From NCBI RefSeq assembly GCF_009617585.1, contig NZ_WIXI01000050.1, forward strand, positions 434,001 through 498,000: a stretch of DNA of 64,000 nt, read 5' to 3'. This stretch comes from Endobacterium cereale. GTDB taxonomy: Bacteria; Pseudomonadota; Alphaproteobacteria; Rhizobiales; Rhizobiaceae. This document shows, in pieces, positions 52,357-61,687 of the stretch (positions are counted from its first letter, which is position 1; every line of letters starts with the position of its first letter). The position numbers were made by a program, and so were the translations under genes. Under the pieces are notes generated by a model. That model was not told the DNA's origin. It ran no database searches and was given only the letters and a program-made list of their open reading frames with translations.

Positions 52357-53742
52357 TTACCCCTTGGCAGGCAAACGCACCCGCACCGTCAGCCCCTCTA
52401 AGCCCGGTCCATCCGCGAGCTCCACCGTGCCGCCATGTAGAACGGCGATCTCCTCCACGATCGGCAGGCCGAGGCCACTTCCCGGCCGATCCTGCAAAGC
52501 ACCGCGCTCGAATCGGGTCAGTGCCTCGCTGCGTCGCTCAGCGGGAATGCCCGGACCATTATCCTCGACCTCCAGCACAGCCTCATGTGCCGTCCGTAGC
52601 GTGCGCAACGTCACCACCGCGCCCTCGCCTGCATAGAGCACAGCATTGGAGATCAGGTTTTTCATCAACTCGGTCAGAAGCAGCGGCTCCGCCTTCACCA
52701 AGACAGGCTCTTCGCCCTCGAAACCGAGATCGATACCGGCCTCGGCCGCCAGCACGACATGATCCGCCGTCGTGGCTCGCGCCAGAGCCGTCAGGTCTAC
52801 CGCAGCAAACCCGTCCTTACGTGCGCGCGCCGTCGCATCAATTCGTGCCATCAGAAGAAGTTGACCCAGCGTTCGTTCGGCATCGGCCACCGCCTCGTCC
52901 GCTTTTAGTGCCGCCCGTCGCGCCTCCTCCAGATCGGTTGCGCGTGTCGCCAGCGCCAACTGGGTCCGGATGACCGCAAGCGGCGTGCGCAACTGGTGGC
53001 TGGCATTGCCGGTGAAGTGACGCAGTGCATCCAGCGCCGATTGCAACCGCACCATGAAGGAATTGACCGTATCGACCAGTTCCTGCACTTCTTTCGGCAC
53101 CCTGTCGGCGATCGGCGCCAGGTCGTCGGGACTGCGATGCGCAATCGCGCCGCCCAGACGGCTCAGCGGCCGCAGAGATACGGTCACCGCGATCCAGACG
53201 ATCAGTGCGGCACCGACGATCAGAAACGCAAGCCGCAGAGCAGAATGCAGCAAGATCGAGTTTGTAAGCTGCCGCCGGGCGATCGTCGTCTCCGCAACCG
53301 TTACCATGAAAGGCATGGAATTGATGCCAGTCGAGGCCGACCGCGCCAACGTCGCCACGCGGATCGGCTCGCCACGAAAGGTAGAGTCGAAAAATGCCGT
53401 CGGCTGTCCTTCATAGCGCGCGAGGAACGGCAGGTTCTTGTAGCCGGTGATGAAAGTGCCGGGCGGCCCGTCGACCCGGTAGAAAACCCTGTCCTGCGCC
53501 GCCGAGGTGAGCATTTCCAGCGCCACATAGGGAATATCGACTTCGAGCTTTCCGTCTTCCGACACGACCACCCTTTCGGCAATCGCCAGTGCCGAACCGG
53601 CAAGAACCCGGTCGGACACATCGTTCGCCGTCTCGCGTGCTTCCCGCCATGTATCGGACAATGCCAATGCCCCCAGCACGCCCGCTGAAGCCAGCAGCCA
53701 TGCCAGCAGACGCCGACGAATGGAAAACATCCCAAGCTTCAT
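52357..53742 (-). CDS. tctE: TctE-like sensor histidine kinase
   Basis: 461 residues. TM1 (about 9-29), a periplasmic domain of about 140 residues of the TctE N-terminal type, TM2 (about 168-190), HAMP, and a dimerisation box ASHQLRTPLAVIRT with the phosphoacceptor His (about residue 249). The ATPase domain has NLISNAVLYA (N box), VEDNGPGIP (G1) and GSGLGLPIVEEIA (G2). It is encoded 37 bases after its response regulator. A tricarboxylate transporter operon lies 1.5 kb away, so citrate-like ligands are likely signals. Confidence 0.88.
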   Translation of the reverse strand: MKLGMFSIRRRLLAWLLASAGVLGALALSDTWREARETANDVSDRVLAGSALAIAERVVVSEDGKLEVDIPYVALEMLTSAAQDRVFYRVDGPPGTFITGYKNLPFLARYEGQPTAFFDSTFRGEPIRVATLARSASTGINSMPFMVTVAETTIARRQLTNSILLHSALRLAFLIVGAALIVWIAVTVSLRPLSRLGGAIAHRSPDDLAPIADRVPKEVQELVDTVNSFMVRLQSALDALRHFTGNASHQLRTPLAVIRTQLALATRATDLEEARRAALKADEAVADAERTLGQLLLMARIDATARARKDGFAAVDLTALARATTADHVVLAAEAGIDLGFEGEEPVLVKAEPLLLTELMKNLISNAVLYAGEGAVVTLRTLRTAHEAVLEVEDNGPGIPAERRSEALTRFERGALQDRPGSGLGLPIVEEIAVLHGGTVELADGPGLEGLTVRVRLPAKG

Positions 53743-53779
53743 GCGGTTATTGTGGGTTTAGAAGGGTACAGTTGAAAAC

Positions 53780-54457
53780 TCACCGGCCCGCCGCCGCGCC
53801 TTCGAGATAATAACCGATGCCGCGCGCACTCTTCACCGTCAGTCCATGCGGCTGAAGGCGGCGGCGCAGGCGGCTGACATATTGTTCGATCGCATTGGCG
53901 GACAGATCCTCGTCAAAGCCGGTCATGGAACCGATGATCGCTTCCTTGGAGACCACCTTGCCGGCACGCAAAAAGAGAAGCTCGAGCAAACCCAGTTCAC
54001 GCGCCGGAATATCGAGAGGACGCCCTTCGCTGGAAAAGCTGCGCGAGGTCAAATCGAAGGTGACGCCGCCATAGCCGATCTGCGACGAGCGCATACCGGC
54101 CTGCCGACGCAGCAGCACGCGGATGCGGGCTTCCAGTTCGGAAATGTCGAAAGGTTTGGTGAGATAATCGTCCGCACCGAGATCGAGGCCCTTCACCCGT
54201 TCTTCAGGCGCACCACGCGCGGTCAGGATGATGACCGCCGCGCGGTTCTGGCGCGATCGCATGGCGCGCAGGACATCCAGCCCGTCCATTTCGGGGAGGT
54301 TGAGATCGAGAATGACGAGATCGAAATTCTGGGCGGCGGCCACGGCTTCGGCGGACGCGCCGTCATGGACGACATCCACCACATAGCCGCTGCCACGCAG
54401 GATCGTTGCCAGCCCGTCGGCCAGCGCACCATTGTCCTCCACCAGCAAGATACGCAC
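53780..54457 (-). CDS. tctD: TctD-like OmpR-family response regulator
   Basis: 225 residues. The receiver has acidic pocket LLVEDNG, phosphoacceptor Asp in LVILDLNLPEMDG (about residue 50) and Lys in YLTKPF (about 101). The winged-helix DNA-binding domain (about 125-220) includes VVSKEAIIGSMTG and VSRLRRRLQPHGLTVKSARGIGYYL. I prefer the GTG at 54457 (MRILLVEDN, with GGAGG 8 bases upstream) to ATG starts further out that lack sites. It pairs with the kinase downstream. Confidence 0.88.
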   Translation of the reverse strand: MRILLVEDNGALADGLATILRGSGYVVDVVHDGASAEAVAAAQNFDLVILDLNLPEMDGLDVLRAMRSRQNRAAVIILTARGAPEERVKGLDLGADDYLTKPFDISELEARIRVLLRRQAGMRSSQIGYGGVTFDLTSRSFSSEGRPLDIPARELGLLELLFLRAGKVVSKEAIIGSMTGFDEDLSANAIEQYVSRLRRRLQPHGLTVKSARGIGYYLEGAAAGR

Positions 54458-54545
54458 CGGCGACACCTCCATTTTCGCAAGGCCGAGAATAGCGGCAATG
54501 CGACGAAATGTCACCGGTGTTCAAGGGTTTAAGAACGACAGATTA

Positions 54546-55052
54546 TCAACGGGAGCCGAGGTAATCCATCTTGCCGATCGGCACGCCCTTGTGACGCAGA
54601 ATGGCGTAGGCCGTCGTCACATGAAAATAGAAATTCGGGATGGCGAAACCAAGAACGTAATCACGCGCCGTAAAGGTTTTGGAACCGCTGCCGGTTTTCA
54701 ATACCACTTCGATCTCGTCCTTGCCGTCCATGGCCGATGCCTCGACCGCCTTCAGGATCTCAACTGTCTTTTCGATACGCGCGTGCAGGTCGGCAAAGGT
54801 GACTTCCTCATCGGCCATCGGCACGTTGTCGATACCGGCCACGCGCACCGCCACGAACTTCGCCGTATCGCTCGCGCGCTGGATCTGCGCGGTGAGCGGA
54901 CCCATGTCCTCGATCAGGCGCGCTTCCAGCAGGGTCTTGTGCTCCAGTCCCTTTTCATCGGCAAATGCCTCGCCTTTCTTCAGAATGGCGGAAAGGTTCT
55001 CGAAAGAGCGGATGAAGGCAGGCAGCGTAACATCATAGAGAGAAAGCGACAT
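54546..55052 (-). CDS. DUF1993 protein (DinB-like fold)
   Basis: 168 residues: MSLSLYDVTLPAFIRSFENL, the HKTLLEARLIEDMGPLTAQIQ segment, and the end NFYFHVTTAYAILRHKGVPIGKMDYLG, a clear DUF1993 pattern. The family is a four-helix bundle related to DinB with a possible metal site (His residues in HKTLLEARL and FHVTTAY). Function unknown. It sits between tctD and the solute-binding protein gene but need not be part of that system. Confidence 0.85.
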   Translation of the reverse strand: MSLSLYDVTLPAFIRSFENLSAILKKGEAFADEKGLEHKTLLEARLIEDMGPLTAQIQRASDTAKFVAVRVAGIDNVPMADEEVTFADLHARIEKTVEILKAVEASAMDGKDEIEVVLKTGSGSKTFTARDYVLGFAIPNFYFHVTTAYAILRHKGVPIGKMDYLGSR

Positions 55053-55224
55053 GGGATCTGGTCCTGAAATTGGCCTTGGCGGGATGCCGAAGCGAAAAGG
55101 CCGAGCACAGGTAAGCACACCATTTCCTCAGACAAGCGGCAAAAAATTTGTTTTTCGAACGGTTGTGTTTGCGCGAACAGCCCCCATGCTTGTCGTTTGC
55201 CAGGCAGTCGGGCATGCTCTGAAG

Positions 55225-56298
55225 ATGAAGGCTTTTACCCTCCCGCTGTTTTTCACGCTCCTCTGTCCCATCGCCGCGTCGGCGACGGAGGAAACGCTGT
55301 TTCCTGCCCTCTCCGGCCATGCGGATGCGCGAGAACTGAAAGTCTACTCCTCGCTCGACCGGCCGCTGGCGACGCCGATGATCGCCGGTTTCCAGAAGGC
55401 CAACCCGGATATCGCCATCCGCTACGAGGAAATGCTGACCGGCGAGATCTACGACCGTATCGTGCACGAAACCGATGCCGGCCAGAAAACCGCCGATTTC
55501 GCCTTTTCCTCGGCCATGGATCTTCAGGTCAAACTCGCCAATGACGGTTATGCTCAGGTCAGCGACATGCCGATGAGTGAGCGCTGGCCGGAATGGGCAA
55601 ACTGGCGCGATACGGTCTATGCGCTCACCTTCGAGCCGGCCGTCTTCGTCTATCACAAGCCAAGTTTTAAGGACACGCCGCCGCCATCCACCCGCGCAGA
55701 ACTGATCGACTATCTGCAGAGCCAGGGCGATGCCGTCCACGGCCGTATCGGCACCTATGATATCGAGCGCTCCGGCGTCGGGTTTCTGTTCATGTCGCGG
55801 GATCAGGAACAGTTCGGTGATATCTGGTCGGTCGTCAGGGCCATGGGCGCTGCCGGCGTCAAACTCTATTCCACCAGCGAGGCCATTCTCGAACGCGTCG
55901 CCGATGGCCGTTTCGTGCTCGGATATAATATTGTCGGCTCATACGCCTCCAACTGGGCAAGCCGGCACCCGAATATCGGCATTCTCCTGCCCAAGGATTA
56001 TACCGTCGTGATGTCGCGCATCGGCCTCGTGCCGCAGGCGGCGGCCTCTCCAGACCTTGGTCGAAAGTATCTGGAATTCTTCATGTCGAAGGAAGGCCAG
56101 ACTATCCTCGCCGTCGATGTGCAGATCCCCGCCGTCAGCCCGGATGTTGCCGGCGCCAATACCGGCACAGCTCTGCAAAAGATTCTCGGCGGGCAACTAA
56201 AACCAGTCCCTGTCAGTCTCGGGCTCATGGTTTATCTCGATCAAGTGAAGCGTGCGCGCCTGATTTCGCACTGGAACGACGTTCTCAGGCGCCAATAA
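55225..56298 (+). CDS. Periplasmic ABC-type solute-binding protein (AfuA-like)
   Basis: 357 residues. The signal peptide is MKAFTLPLFFTLLCPIAASA. The mature protein has the class II binding-protein plan: ELKVYSSLDRPLATPMIAGF, the hinge LTFEPAVFVYHKP, ERSGVGFLFM, LGYNIVGSYA, and FMSKEGQTILA. It resembles Fe3+/phosphonate-type AfuA proteins, but no permease or ATPase genes are adjacent. Such orphans next to TctDE-type kinases may act as ligand sensors for the kinase; that is inference. The start is at ATG 55225. Confidence 0.85.
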   Translation: MKAFTLPLFFTLLCPIAASATEETLFPALSGHADARELKVYSSLDRPLATPMIAGFQKANPDIAIRYEEMLTGEIYDRIVHETDAGQKTADFAFSSAMDLQVKLANDGYAQVSDMPMSERWPEWANWRDTVYALTFEPAVFVYHKPSFKDTPPPSTRAELIDYLQSQGDAVHGRIGTYDIERSGVGFLFMSRDQEQFGDIWSVVRAMGAAGVKLYSTSEAILERVADGRFVLGYNIVGSYASNWASRHPNIGILLPKDYTVVMSRIGLVPQAAASPDLGRKYLEFFMSKEGQTILAVDVQIPAVSPDVAGANTGTALQKILGGQLKPVPVSLGLMVYLDQVKRARLISHWNDVLRRQ

Positions 56299-56336
56299 AC
56301 ACTATTTCCACTTGCCAAACGCCAAGCACAGGCGAA

Positions 56337-56355
56337 GTGTCAGTTAGATGTCAGC
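56337..56355 (+). promoter_or_regulatory. Tandem TGTCAG site, candidate TctD box
   Basis: TGTCAG occurs at 56338-56343 and 56349-56354, one helical turn (11 bases) apart, 150 bases before tctC. Direct hexamer repeats with this spacing are what OmpR-family dimers bind. Confidence 0.55.
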
Positions 56356-56507
56356 TTCATATGTTGGCTTAACAAATGATCGGTGGACGCGTGGAGGCGG
56401 AAACCGGTGGATATGGGAGAGAGACTTTTAAGCTGGGCAAACCCGGCACCGCTCCTCCTGTCTCCAGCAAAGACACCGCGCCTGAAGGCGCCTTTGGAGG
56501 AAGACAC

Positions 56508-57452
56508 TTGAAACACTTTTTGATCGCCTCGTTCATGGCTGGTGCAATGGCACTGCCGGCTTATGCTGCCGACTACACCATCGTGGCACCTGCAGCGCCT
56601 GGCGGCGGCTGGGACCAGACGGCCCGCTCGCTGCAGGCCGACCTGCAGAAGGAAAAGATTTCCGGTAAGGTTCAGGTCGTCAACGTACCGGGCGCCGGCG
56701 GCACGATCGGCCTCGCGCAGTTCGCCAGCCAGCAGAAGGGCAACGCGAACTCGCTGCTCGTCGGCGGTTACGTCATGGTTGGCGCCATCCTCACCAACAA
56801 GGCTCCGGTCACGCTCGACGCCATCACTCCGATTGCACGCCTCACCGGTGAATACGAAGCCGTCGTCGTTCCGGCCGCTTCCGAAATCCAGAACATCGGT
56901 CAGTTGATCGAGATGCTCAAGAAGGATCCGGGCGCGGTTTCATGGGCTGGCGGTTCTGCCGGCGGCACCGACCATATCGGCGCAGGCCTGATCGCCAAGG
57001 CAGCCGGCGTTGATCCGACCAAGATCAACTACATCGCCTATTCGGGCGGCGGCGAAGCACTGGCGGCTATCCTCGGCAACCAGGTCACCGCCGGCATTTC
57101 GTCTTACGGCGAATTCGAGCCGCAGGTTAAGGCCGGCACGCTGCGTCTTCTCGCCGTCTCCAGCGCCGAGCGCATCGAAGGTGCAGATGCTCCGACGCTG
57201 AAGGAATCCGGCCTCGACGTTGTTCTCGAAAACTGGCGCATGGTTGCCGCTGCTCCAGGCATTTCCGAAGAGCAGAAGGCCGCCATCACCGCTGACGTTG
57301 AAAAGCTGGTGAAGTCCGCCACCTGGCAGGAAACGCTGACGACCAAGAAGTGGCAGGACACGTTCCTCGCCGGCAAGCCGTTCGAAGAACAGCTCGCCAA
57401 GGACATTGCCGCAACCGAAACCATTCTCAAGGACATCGGACTGGTTAAATGA
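56508..57452 (+). CDS. tctC: TctC, periplasmic tricarboxylate-binding protein
   Basis: 314 residues. A TTG start with a perfect GGAGG 7 bases upstream is followed by a signal peptide (MKHFLIASFMAGAMALPAYA) that none of the upstream in-frame ATGs would give correctly. The Bug/TctC-fold marks are IVAPAAPGGGWDQTARSLQ (residues about 22-40; ligand loop), NVPGAGGTIGLAQF, GGSAGGTDHIGAGLIA and YSGGGEALAAILGNQV. It delivers citrate or related carboxylates to TctAB. It is the first gene of tctCBA and overlaps tctB by ATGA. Confidence 0.93.
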   Translation: MKHFLIASFMAGAMALPAYAADYTIVAPAAPGGGWDQTARSLQADLQKEKISGKVQVVNVPGAGGTIGLAQFASQQKGNANSLLVGGYVMVGAILTNKAPVTLDAITPIARLTGEYEAVVVPAASEIQNIGQLIEMLKKDPGAVSWAGGSAGGTDHIGAGLIAKAAGVDPTKINYIAYSGGGEALAAILGNQVTAGISSYGEFEPQVKAGTLRLLAVSSAERIEGADAPTLKESGLDVVLENWRMVAAAPGISEEQKAAITADVEKLVKSATWQETLTTKKWQDTFLAGKPFEEQLAKDIAATETILKDIGLVK

Positions 57453-57940
57453 CCACTGGTAACCACAACCATACCCACGCGCGCCGCCCTGATTGGGCGG
57501 CGCTTGCCGTGGCCGTCGTTCTCTCCGCCATCGCCGCCGTCATCTTTTTCGATGTGAACAGGCTGGAAAGCAGCGGCGGATATTCCGGTATCGGTCCGGC
57601 AACCGTTCCCGAAGTCATTGCCTTCTGTCTTGTCGGACTGGCGATCTGGACGGTCGTCGCCGCCTTCCGTGGCGATTTCCCCGAGCGCGAGCATCAAGAA
57701 TTCCCGCCCGTCATCTGGATCGTTGGTGGCCTTGCCGCCCAGATGCTGCTTCTGACGACTGCCGGCTTCTCGATCGCGACAGGCATCCTGTTCGCCATGA
57801 CTGCCGCAGGCTTCGGCAAGCGCAAGCTCTGGATCTCCATCCCCGCAGGCATCGCGCTTGCATTCGTCGTCTGGATCGCCTTCGCACAGCTTCTGCAGCT
57901 ATCGCTTCCGGCCGGTCCGCTGGAGCGACTGTTCTTCTAA
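57449..57940 (+). CDS. tctB: TctB, small membrane subunit of the tripartite tricarboxylate transporter
   Basis: 163 residues with four transmembrane helices (about 16-35, 56-72, 90-110, 130-150). It starts MTTGNHNHTHARRPDWAALA; GGYSGIGPATVPEVIAFCLVGL is the TctB signature around helix 2. The start overlaps the tctC stop. Confidence 0.9.
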   Translation: MTTGNHNHTHARRPDWAALAVAVVLSAIAAVIFFDVNRLESSGGYSGIGPATVPEVIAFCLVGLAIWTVVAAFRGDFPEREHQEFPPVIWIVGGLAAQMLLLTTAGFSIATGILFAMTAAGFGKRKLWISIPAGIALAFVVWIAFAQLLQLSLPAGPLERLFF

Positions 57941-57973
57941 GGCGTGATGCACCCGCATCGCTCATCACGCCTT
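57939..57973 (+). other. Intercistronic hairpin between tctB and tctA
   Basis: AAGGCGTGATG (57939-57949) pairs with CATCACGCCTT (57963-57973), starting at the tctB stop. It is followed within a few bases by T-rich sequence (TTTGTTTTC), so it may cut transcription or stabilise the upstream mRNA; tctA begins about 80 bases further. Confidence 0.5.
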
Positions 57974-58051
57974 AGGCCTTTGTTTTCTCGCATGTCGTGA
58001 TCGCGAACCGCTCAACCGGTGCGCCTGGCATGCTCTAGGAAGTAAGCCTCG

Positions 58052-59569
58052 ATGAATACCTTCGATTTCCTTTTGCAGGGTCTTGCGATCGCCGCACAGC
58101 CGATCAACCTGTTCTACGCCCTGATCGGCGTCACGCTCGGCACATTGGTCGGCGTCCTGCCCGGCATCGGCCCGGCGCTGACGGTTGCGCTGCTCCTGCC
58201 CGTCACCTACCAGCTTGATCCGGCCGGTTCGCTGATCATGTTTGCCGGCATCTATTACGGCGGCATGTATGGCGGCTCGACCACGTCGATCCTCTTGAAC
58301 ACCCCCGGCGAAAGTGCGTCTATCGTCACCGCGCTCGAGGGCAACAAGATGGCCCGCGCCGGCCGTGGCGGCCCCGCTCTTGCAACAGCCGCCATCGGAT
58401 CGTTCGTTGCCGGCCTGATCGCAACGATAGCACTCGCCTTCATCGCTCCCTTCGTCGTCAAATTCGCGCTCGCCTTCGGCCCCCGCGAATATTTCGCGCT
58501 GATGGTTCTCGCCTTCGTCACCGTATCGGCAGCCTTCGGCGATTCGACGCTGCGTGGTCTGACATCGCTGTTTATCGGTCTGGCGCTCGCCATCATCGGC
58601 ATCGACCAGTTGACCGGCCAGACGCGCATGAGCTTTGGCATTCCTGATCTGCTCGATGGCATCGAAGTGACGACGCTGGCCGTTGCCATGTTCGCCATCG
58701 GCGAAACGCTCTATGTTGCCGCTCAGGGCAGCCGCGCGCCTGAAAAGGTCGAGGCAGTCAAGGGTTCGCTGTGGATGACCAAAAAGGATTGGGCTCGCTC
58801 GTGGAAGCCCTGGCTGCGCGGCACGGCGATCGGCTTTCCGATCGGCGCCATGCCGGCCGGTGGCGCGGACGTGTCGAGCTTCCTGTCTTACTCGGCGGAA
58901 AAGCAGTTCTCCAAACACCCGGAAGAGTTTGGCAAGGGCGCCATCGAAGGCGTTGCGGGGCCGGAAGCCGCCAATAACGCTTCGGCCGCCGGTACGCTCG
59001 TACCGTTGCTGACGCTCGGCCTGCCGACCACGGCAACGGCTGCGATCATGCTCGCCGGCTTCCAGCAGTTCGGCCTGCAGCCGGGGCCGCTCCTGTTCGC
59101 CACCAATCCGCAGCTCGTCTGGGGCCTGATCGCCTCGCTGCTGATCGCCAATTTCATGCTGCTGGTTCTGAACCTGCCGCTGATCGGCCTGTGGGTGCGC
59201 CTGCTGACCATCCCGAAGCCCTGGCTCTATGCCGGCATCCTGATGTTCGCGACGCTTGGCACCATCGGCGCCAACCCGTCGGTGTTCGAACTCGGCATGC
59301 TGCTCGCCTTCGGTCTGCTCGGATATGTCATGCGTGTCATGGGGTATCCTATCGCACCCGTCGTCGTCGGCCTCATCCTCGGCCCAATGGCAGAACAGCA
59401 GTTGCGCCGTGCGCTGTCGATCAGCCAGGGCGACCCCACCGTGCTCGTCAGCTCGCCGATTGCCGCGACGCTGCTCGTGCTGGCGGTTCTGGCGCTGGTC
59501 GTGCCGCTGATCATGCGTGCTCGCGGCCGTGGTGAAGTGCTGTCGCAGGTCGCCGGCGCGGAAGACTGA
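58052..59569 (+). CDS. tctA: TctA, large membrane subunit of the tripartite tricarboxylate transporter
   Basis: 505 residues with about twelve transmembrane helices. TctA signatures are [21 protein letters not shown] (about residue 30), [21 protein letters not shown] (about 68), [24 protein letters not shown] (about 257), and [26 protein letters not shown] (about 298). It forms the proton- or sodium-coupled carboxylate channel with TctB. Followed by a strong terminator. Confidence 0.95.
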   Translation: MNTFDFLLQGLAIAAQPINLFYALIGVTLGTLVGVLPGIGPALTVALLLPVTYQLDPAGSLIMFAGIYYGGMYGGSTTSILLNTPGESASIVTALEGNKMARAGRGGPALATAAIGSFVAGLIATIALAFIAPFVVKFALAFGPREYFALMVLAFVTVSAAFGDSTLRGLTSLFIGLALAIIGIDQLTGQTRMSFGIPDLLDGIEVTTLAVAMFAIGETLYVAAQGSRAPEKVEAVKGSLWMTKKDWARSWKPWLRGTAIGFPIGAMPAGGADVSSFLSYSAEKQFSKHPEEFGKGAIEGVAGPEAANNASAAGTLVPLLTLGLPTTATAAIMLAGFQQFGLQPGPLLFATNPQLVWGLIASLLIANFMLLVLNLPLIGLWVRLLTIPKPWLYAGILMFATLGTIGANPSVFELGMLLAFGLLGYVMRVMGYPIAPVVVGLILGPMAEQQLRRALSISQGDPTVLVSSPIAATLLVLAVLALVVPLIMRARGRGEVLSQVAGAED

Positions 59570-59590
59570 TAAAACAAGGCCTCCCAAGGC

Positions 59591-59634
59591 AAAAAAACAC
59601 CCCGCCCGGTTCGCCGGCGGGGTGTTTTGTTTTC
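59591..59634. terminator. Bidirectional terminator after tctA
   Basis: AAAACACCCCGCC (59594-59606) pairs with GGCGGGGTGTTTT (59616-59628) around CGGTTCGCC, with A-run left and GTTTTC right. Confidence 0.92.
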
Positions 59635-59651
59635 AATGAGAAAGAAAAGGC

Positions 59652-60296
59652 TCAAAGGCCGAGGATATCGCCGAGCAGGCCCATCTTGGAGCCGGACAGG
59701 ACGATCGGCGCAAACAGCACCGACAGGCACAGGCAGGGTTTTGTCATGCCCGCCACCGGGCGATGATCGAGATCCTCATCCGCCACCGACACATCGCCGC
59801 GGCCGAACGTGCCGCGATGATCGTGAAAATCACCATCCAGCACCAGCGTCAGCTCAAGCCCTTCATGGGTATGATTCGGTAACGCCCTGCCCGGCCGCGC
59901 CCACAGGAGCGACATTTCCGAGCCGTCATCCTTGTCATGCTCGATCATATGCTGCTTCAAACCCGGCAGTTTGGTCTTCCAGGGCACATCTGCAAGATCG
60001 TAGCCGAGATGATCACGGAGCGCCTGCGGAAGGACATGGTGTTTTTCGCGCGGCTGAACCAATCGCAGCGCTGGAGACGGTGACCGCATGATGTTTTCCA
60101 TGCAGCGATCACCGCTGACCAGCGCGCGTGTTTTAGCCGCTTCCAGCGATTCACCGGCAAACGCTTCAAGCGTTCTGGCCATCATCGCGGAAGACGGTTT
60201 CATCTCGATATGAGACGCTACCAGCACACGCGCGGGTTCGGGCAGATCACCCGCCACATATTCGGAAATCAATGCGTCAAGCATGGCGACCGTCAT
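59652..60296 (-). CDS. ChrR-like cupin protein lacking zinc cysteines
   Basis: 214 residues. The N-terminal anti-sigma-like part (MLDALISEYVAGDLPEPARV) keeps His29, but the HxxxCxxC zinc motif reads HIEMKPSS (Lys33, Ser36). The C-terminal cupin domain (about 100-200) has PNHTHEGLELTLVLDGDF and GDVSVADEDLDHRP with plausible metal ligands. In Rhodobacter, ChrR binds sigma E through its zinc domain and senses singlet oxygen through the cupin. Here no ECF sigma gene is adjacent. It may have a different partner or only the cupin role. Confidence 0.85.
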   Translation of the reverse strand: MTVAMLDALISEYVAGDLPEPARVLVASHIEMKPSSAMMARTLEAFAGESLEAAKTRALVSGDRCMENIMRSPSPALRLVQPREKHHVLPQALRDHLGYDLADVPWKTKLPGLKQHMIEHDKDDGSEMSLLWARPGRALPNHTHEGLELTLVLDGDFHDHRGTFGRGDVSVADEDLDHRPVAGMTKPCLCLSVLFAPIVLSGSKMGLLGDILGL

Positions 60297-60642
60297 TGAG
60301 CCACCTCGACAACGGTTTCGGCCTCAAACGCGCGGGCATCCATGCCTTTTGCTACACACAATTTCCGACACTGCCAGGCCATTGCCTGCATCACTTCGCA
60401 ACCTTCCTGTATCCCTGCCTCCGCAACAGGGGAAATTTCCCCATAATGTGGGGGTAATTGCGGCAAGCCGCCAGTCCTGAAAAATTAGGGGTAGTGAAGA
60501 AATTAAGCCTGTCCCATTTCCAGAAACAGAATTTCTTGCGTCTGCGCCATTGTCCGTAGACAAGACGGTTACTAGGTCGTGTACTCTCGCCTTCGTCTGT
60601 AGATACACGGCACGCCCATTAAGTGAAAGAAAAGGCATTTCC
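60297..60642. promoter_or_regulatory. Divergent region of the ChrR-like gene and cysK, with a 14-base palindrome
   Basis: No gene. A perfect palindrome, GGGGAAATTTCCCC (60429-60442), is followed by ATAATGTGGGGG, so CCCC..GGGG can also pair. It lies between the two divergent starts and could be an operator for either. Confidence 0.45.
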
Positions 60643-61680
60643 ATGACCCCGCATTCCTCGGTGCTCAGCGTAATCGGCAACACTCCCCTGATTCGCCTGA
60701 AAGGCGCCTCGGATGCGACCGGCTGTGAAATCCTCGGCAAGGCGGAATTTCTCAATCCGGGACAGTCGGTCAAGGACCGCGCCGCGCTCTACATCATTCG
60801 CGATGCGGAAAAGCGTGGCCTGCTGCGTCCGGGCGGCGTCATCGTCGAGGGCACAGCCGGCAATACCGGCATCGGTCTGACGCTGGTTGCCAAGGCGCTC
60901 GGTTATCGCACGGTCATCGTCATTCCCGAAACCCAGAGCCAGGAAAAGAAGGACGCCCTGAAACTGATGGGTGCCGAACTCGTGGAAGTGCCGGCGGTTC
61001 CCTACAAGAACCCCAACAATTACGTCAAAGTTTCCGGCCGCCTCGCAGAACAGCTGGCCAAGACCGAGCCGAACGGCGCCATCTGGGCCAACCAGTTCGA
61101 CAATGTCGCCAATCGCCAGTCGCATGTGGAAACCACCGCGCAGGAAATCTGGCAGCAGACCGACGGCAAGATCGACGGTTTCATCTGCTCGGTCGGCTCC
61201 GGCGGCACGCTCGCCGGCACTGCCGAGGGTCTTCGCGCCCACAATGCGTCCATCAAGATCGGTCTGGCCGACCCGGATGGCGCCGCTCTTTATGAGTATT
61301 ATGCCAATGGCGAGTTGAAGTCCGAGGGCAGCTCGATCACCGAAGGCATCGGTCAGGGCCGTATCACCGCCAATCTCGAAGGTTTCGCCCCCGATTTCAG
61401 CTATAAGATCAGCGATGTGGAAGCGCTGCCCTACGTCTTCGACATGGTCGAGAACGAGGGCCTGTGCCTGGGTGGCTCCACCGCCATCAATATCGCTGGT
61501 GCGGTTCATCTCGCGCGTGATCTCGGGCCCGGGCACACGATCGTCACGATCCTGTGCGATTACGGCAACCGCTATCAGTCAAAAATGTTCAACCCGGAAT
61601 TTCTCAAATCCAAGGGACTGCCGGTGCCGCAGTGGATTGCCAAGTCCAGCAAGATCGCCGCTCCCTTCGAAGCTGTTTGA
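60643..61680 (+). CDS. cysK: Cysteine synthase A (O-acetylserine sulfhydrylase)
   Basis: 345 residues, PLP-dependent. The start block is MTPHSSVLSVIGNTPLIRLK, the Schiff-base Lys is in NPGQSVKDRAALYI (about residue 44), the substrate loop is EGTAGNTGIGL (about 72), and the phosphate-binding Gly/Ser loop is SVGSGGTLAGTAEGL (about 185). It makes cysteine from O-acetylserine and sulfide. It heads a likely operon with the AlaX-like gene (7-base gap) and the sulfurtransferase gene. At 345 residues it is longer than E. coli CysK, as in other alphaproteobacterial members. Confidence 0.94.
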   Translation: MTPHSSVLSVIGNTPLIRLKGASDATGCEILGKAEFLNPGQSVKDRAALYIIRDAEKRGLLRPGGVIVEGTAGNTGIGLTLVAKALGYRTVIVIPETQSQEKKDALKLMGAELVEVPAVPYKNPNNYVKVSGRLAEQLAKTEPNGAIWANQFDNVANRQSHVETTAQEIWQQTDGKIDGFICSVGSGGTLAGTAEGLRAHNASIKIGLADPDGAALYEYYANGELKSEGSSITEGIGQGRITANLEGFAPDFSYKISDVEALPYVFDMVENEGLCLGGSTAINIAGAVHLARDLGPGHTIVTILCDYGNRYQSKMFNPEFLKSKGLPVPQWIAKSSKIAAPFEAV

Positions 61681-61687
61681 GATCCAG

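Noticed and set aside
57965-59587. 540-codon leftward frame opposite tctA, rich in Arg, Gln, Asp and His
   Set aside because: Low-complexity antisense of a membrane protein gene with strong TctA signatures.
61415-61687. Upstream extension of the AlaX-like gene
   Set aside because: It overlaps the end of cysK in another frame and lacks AlaX similarity.
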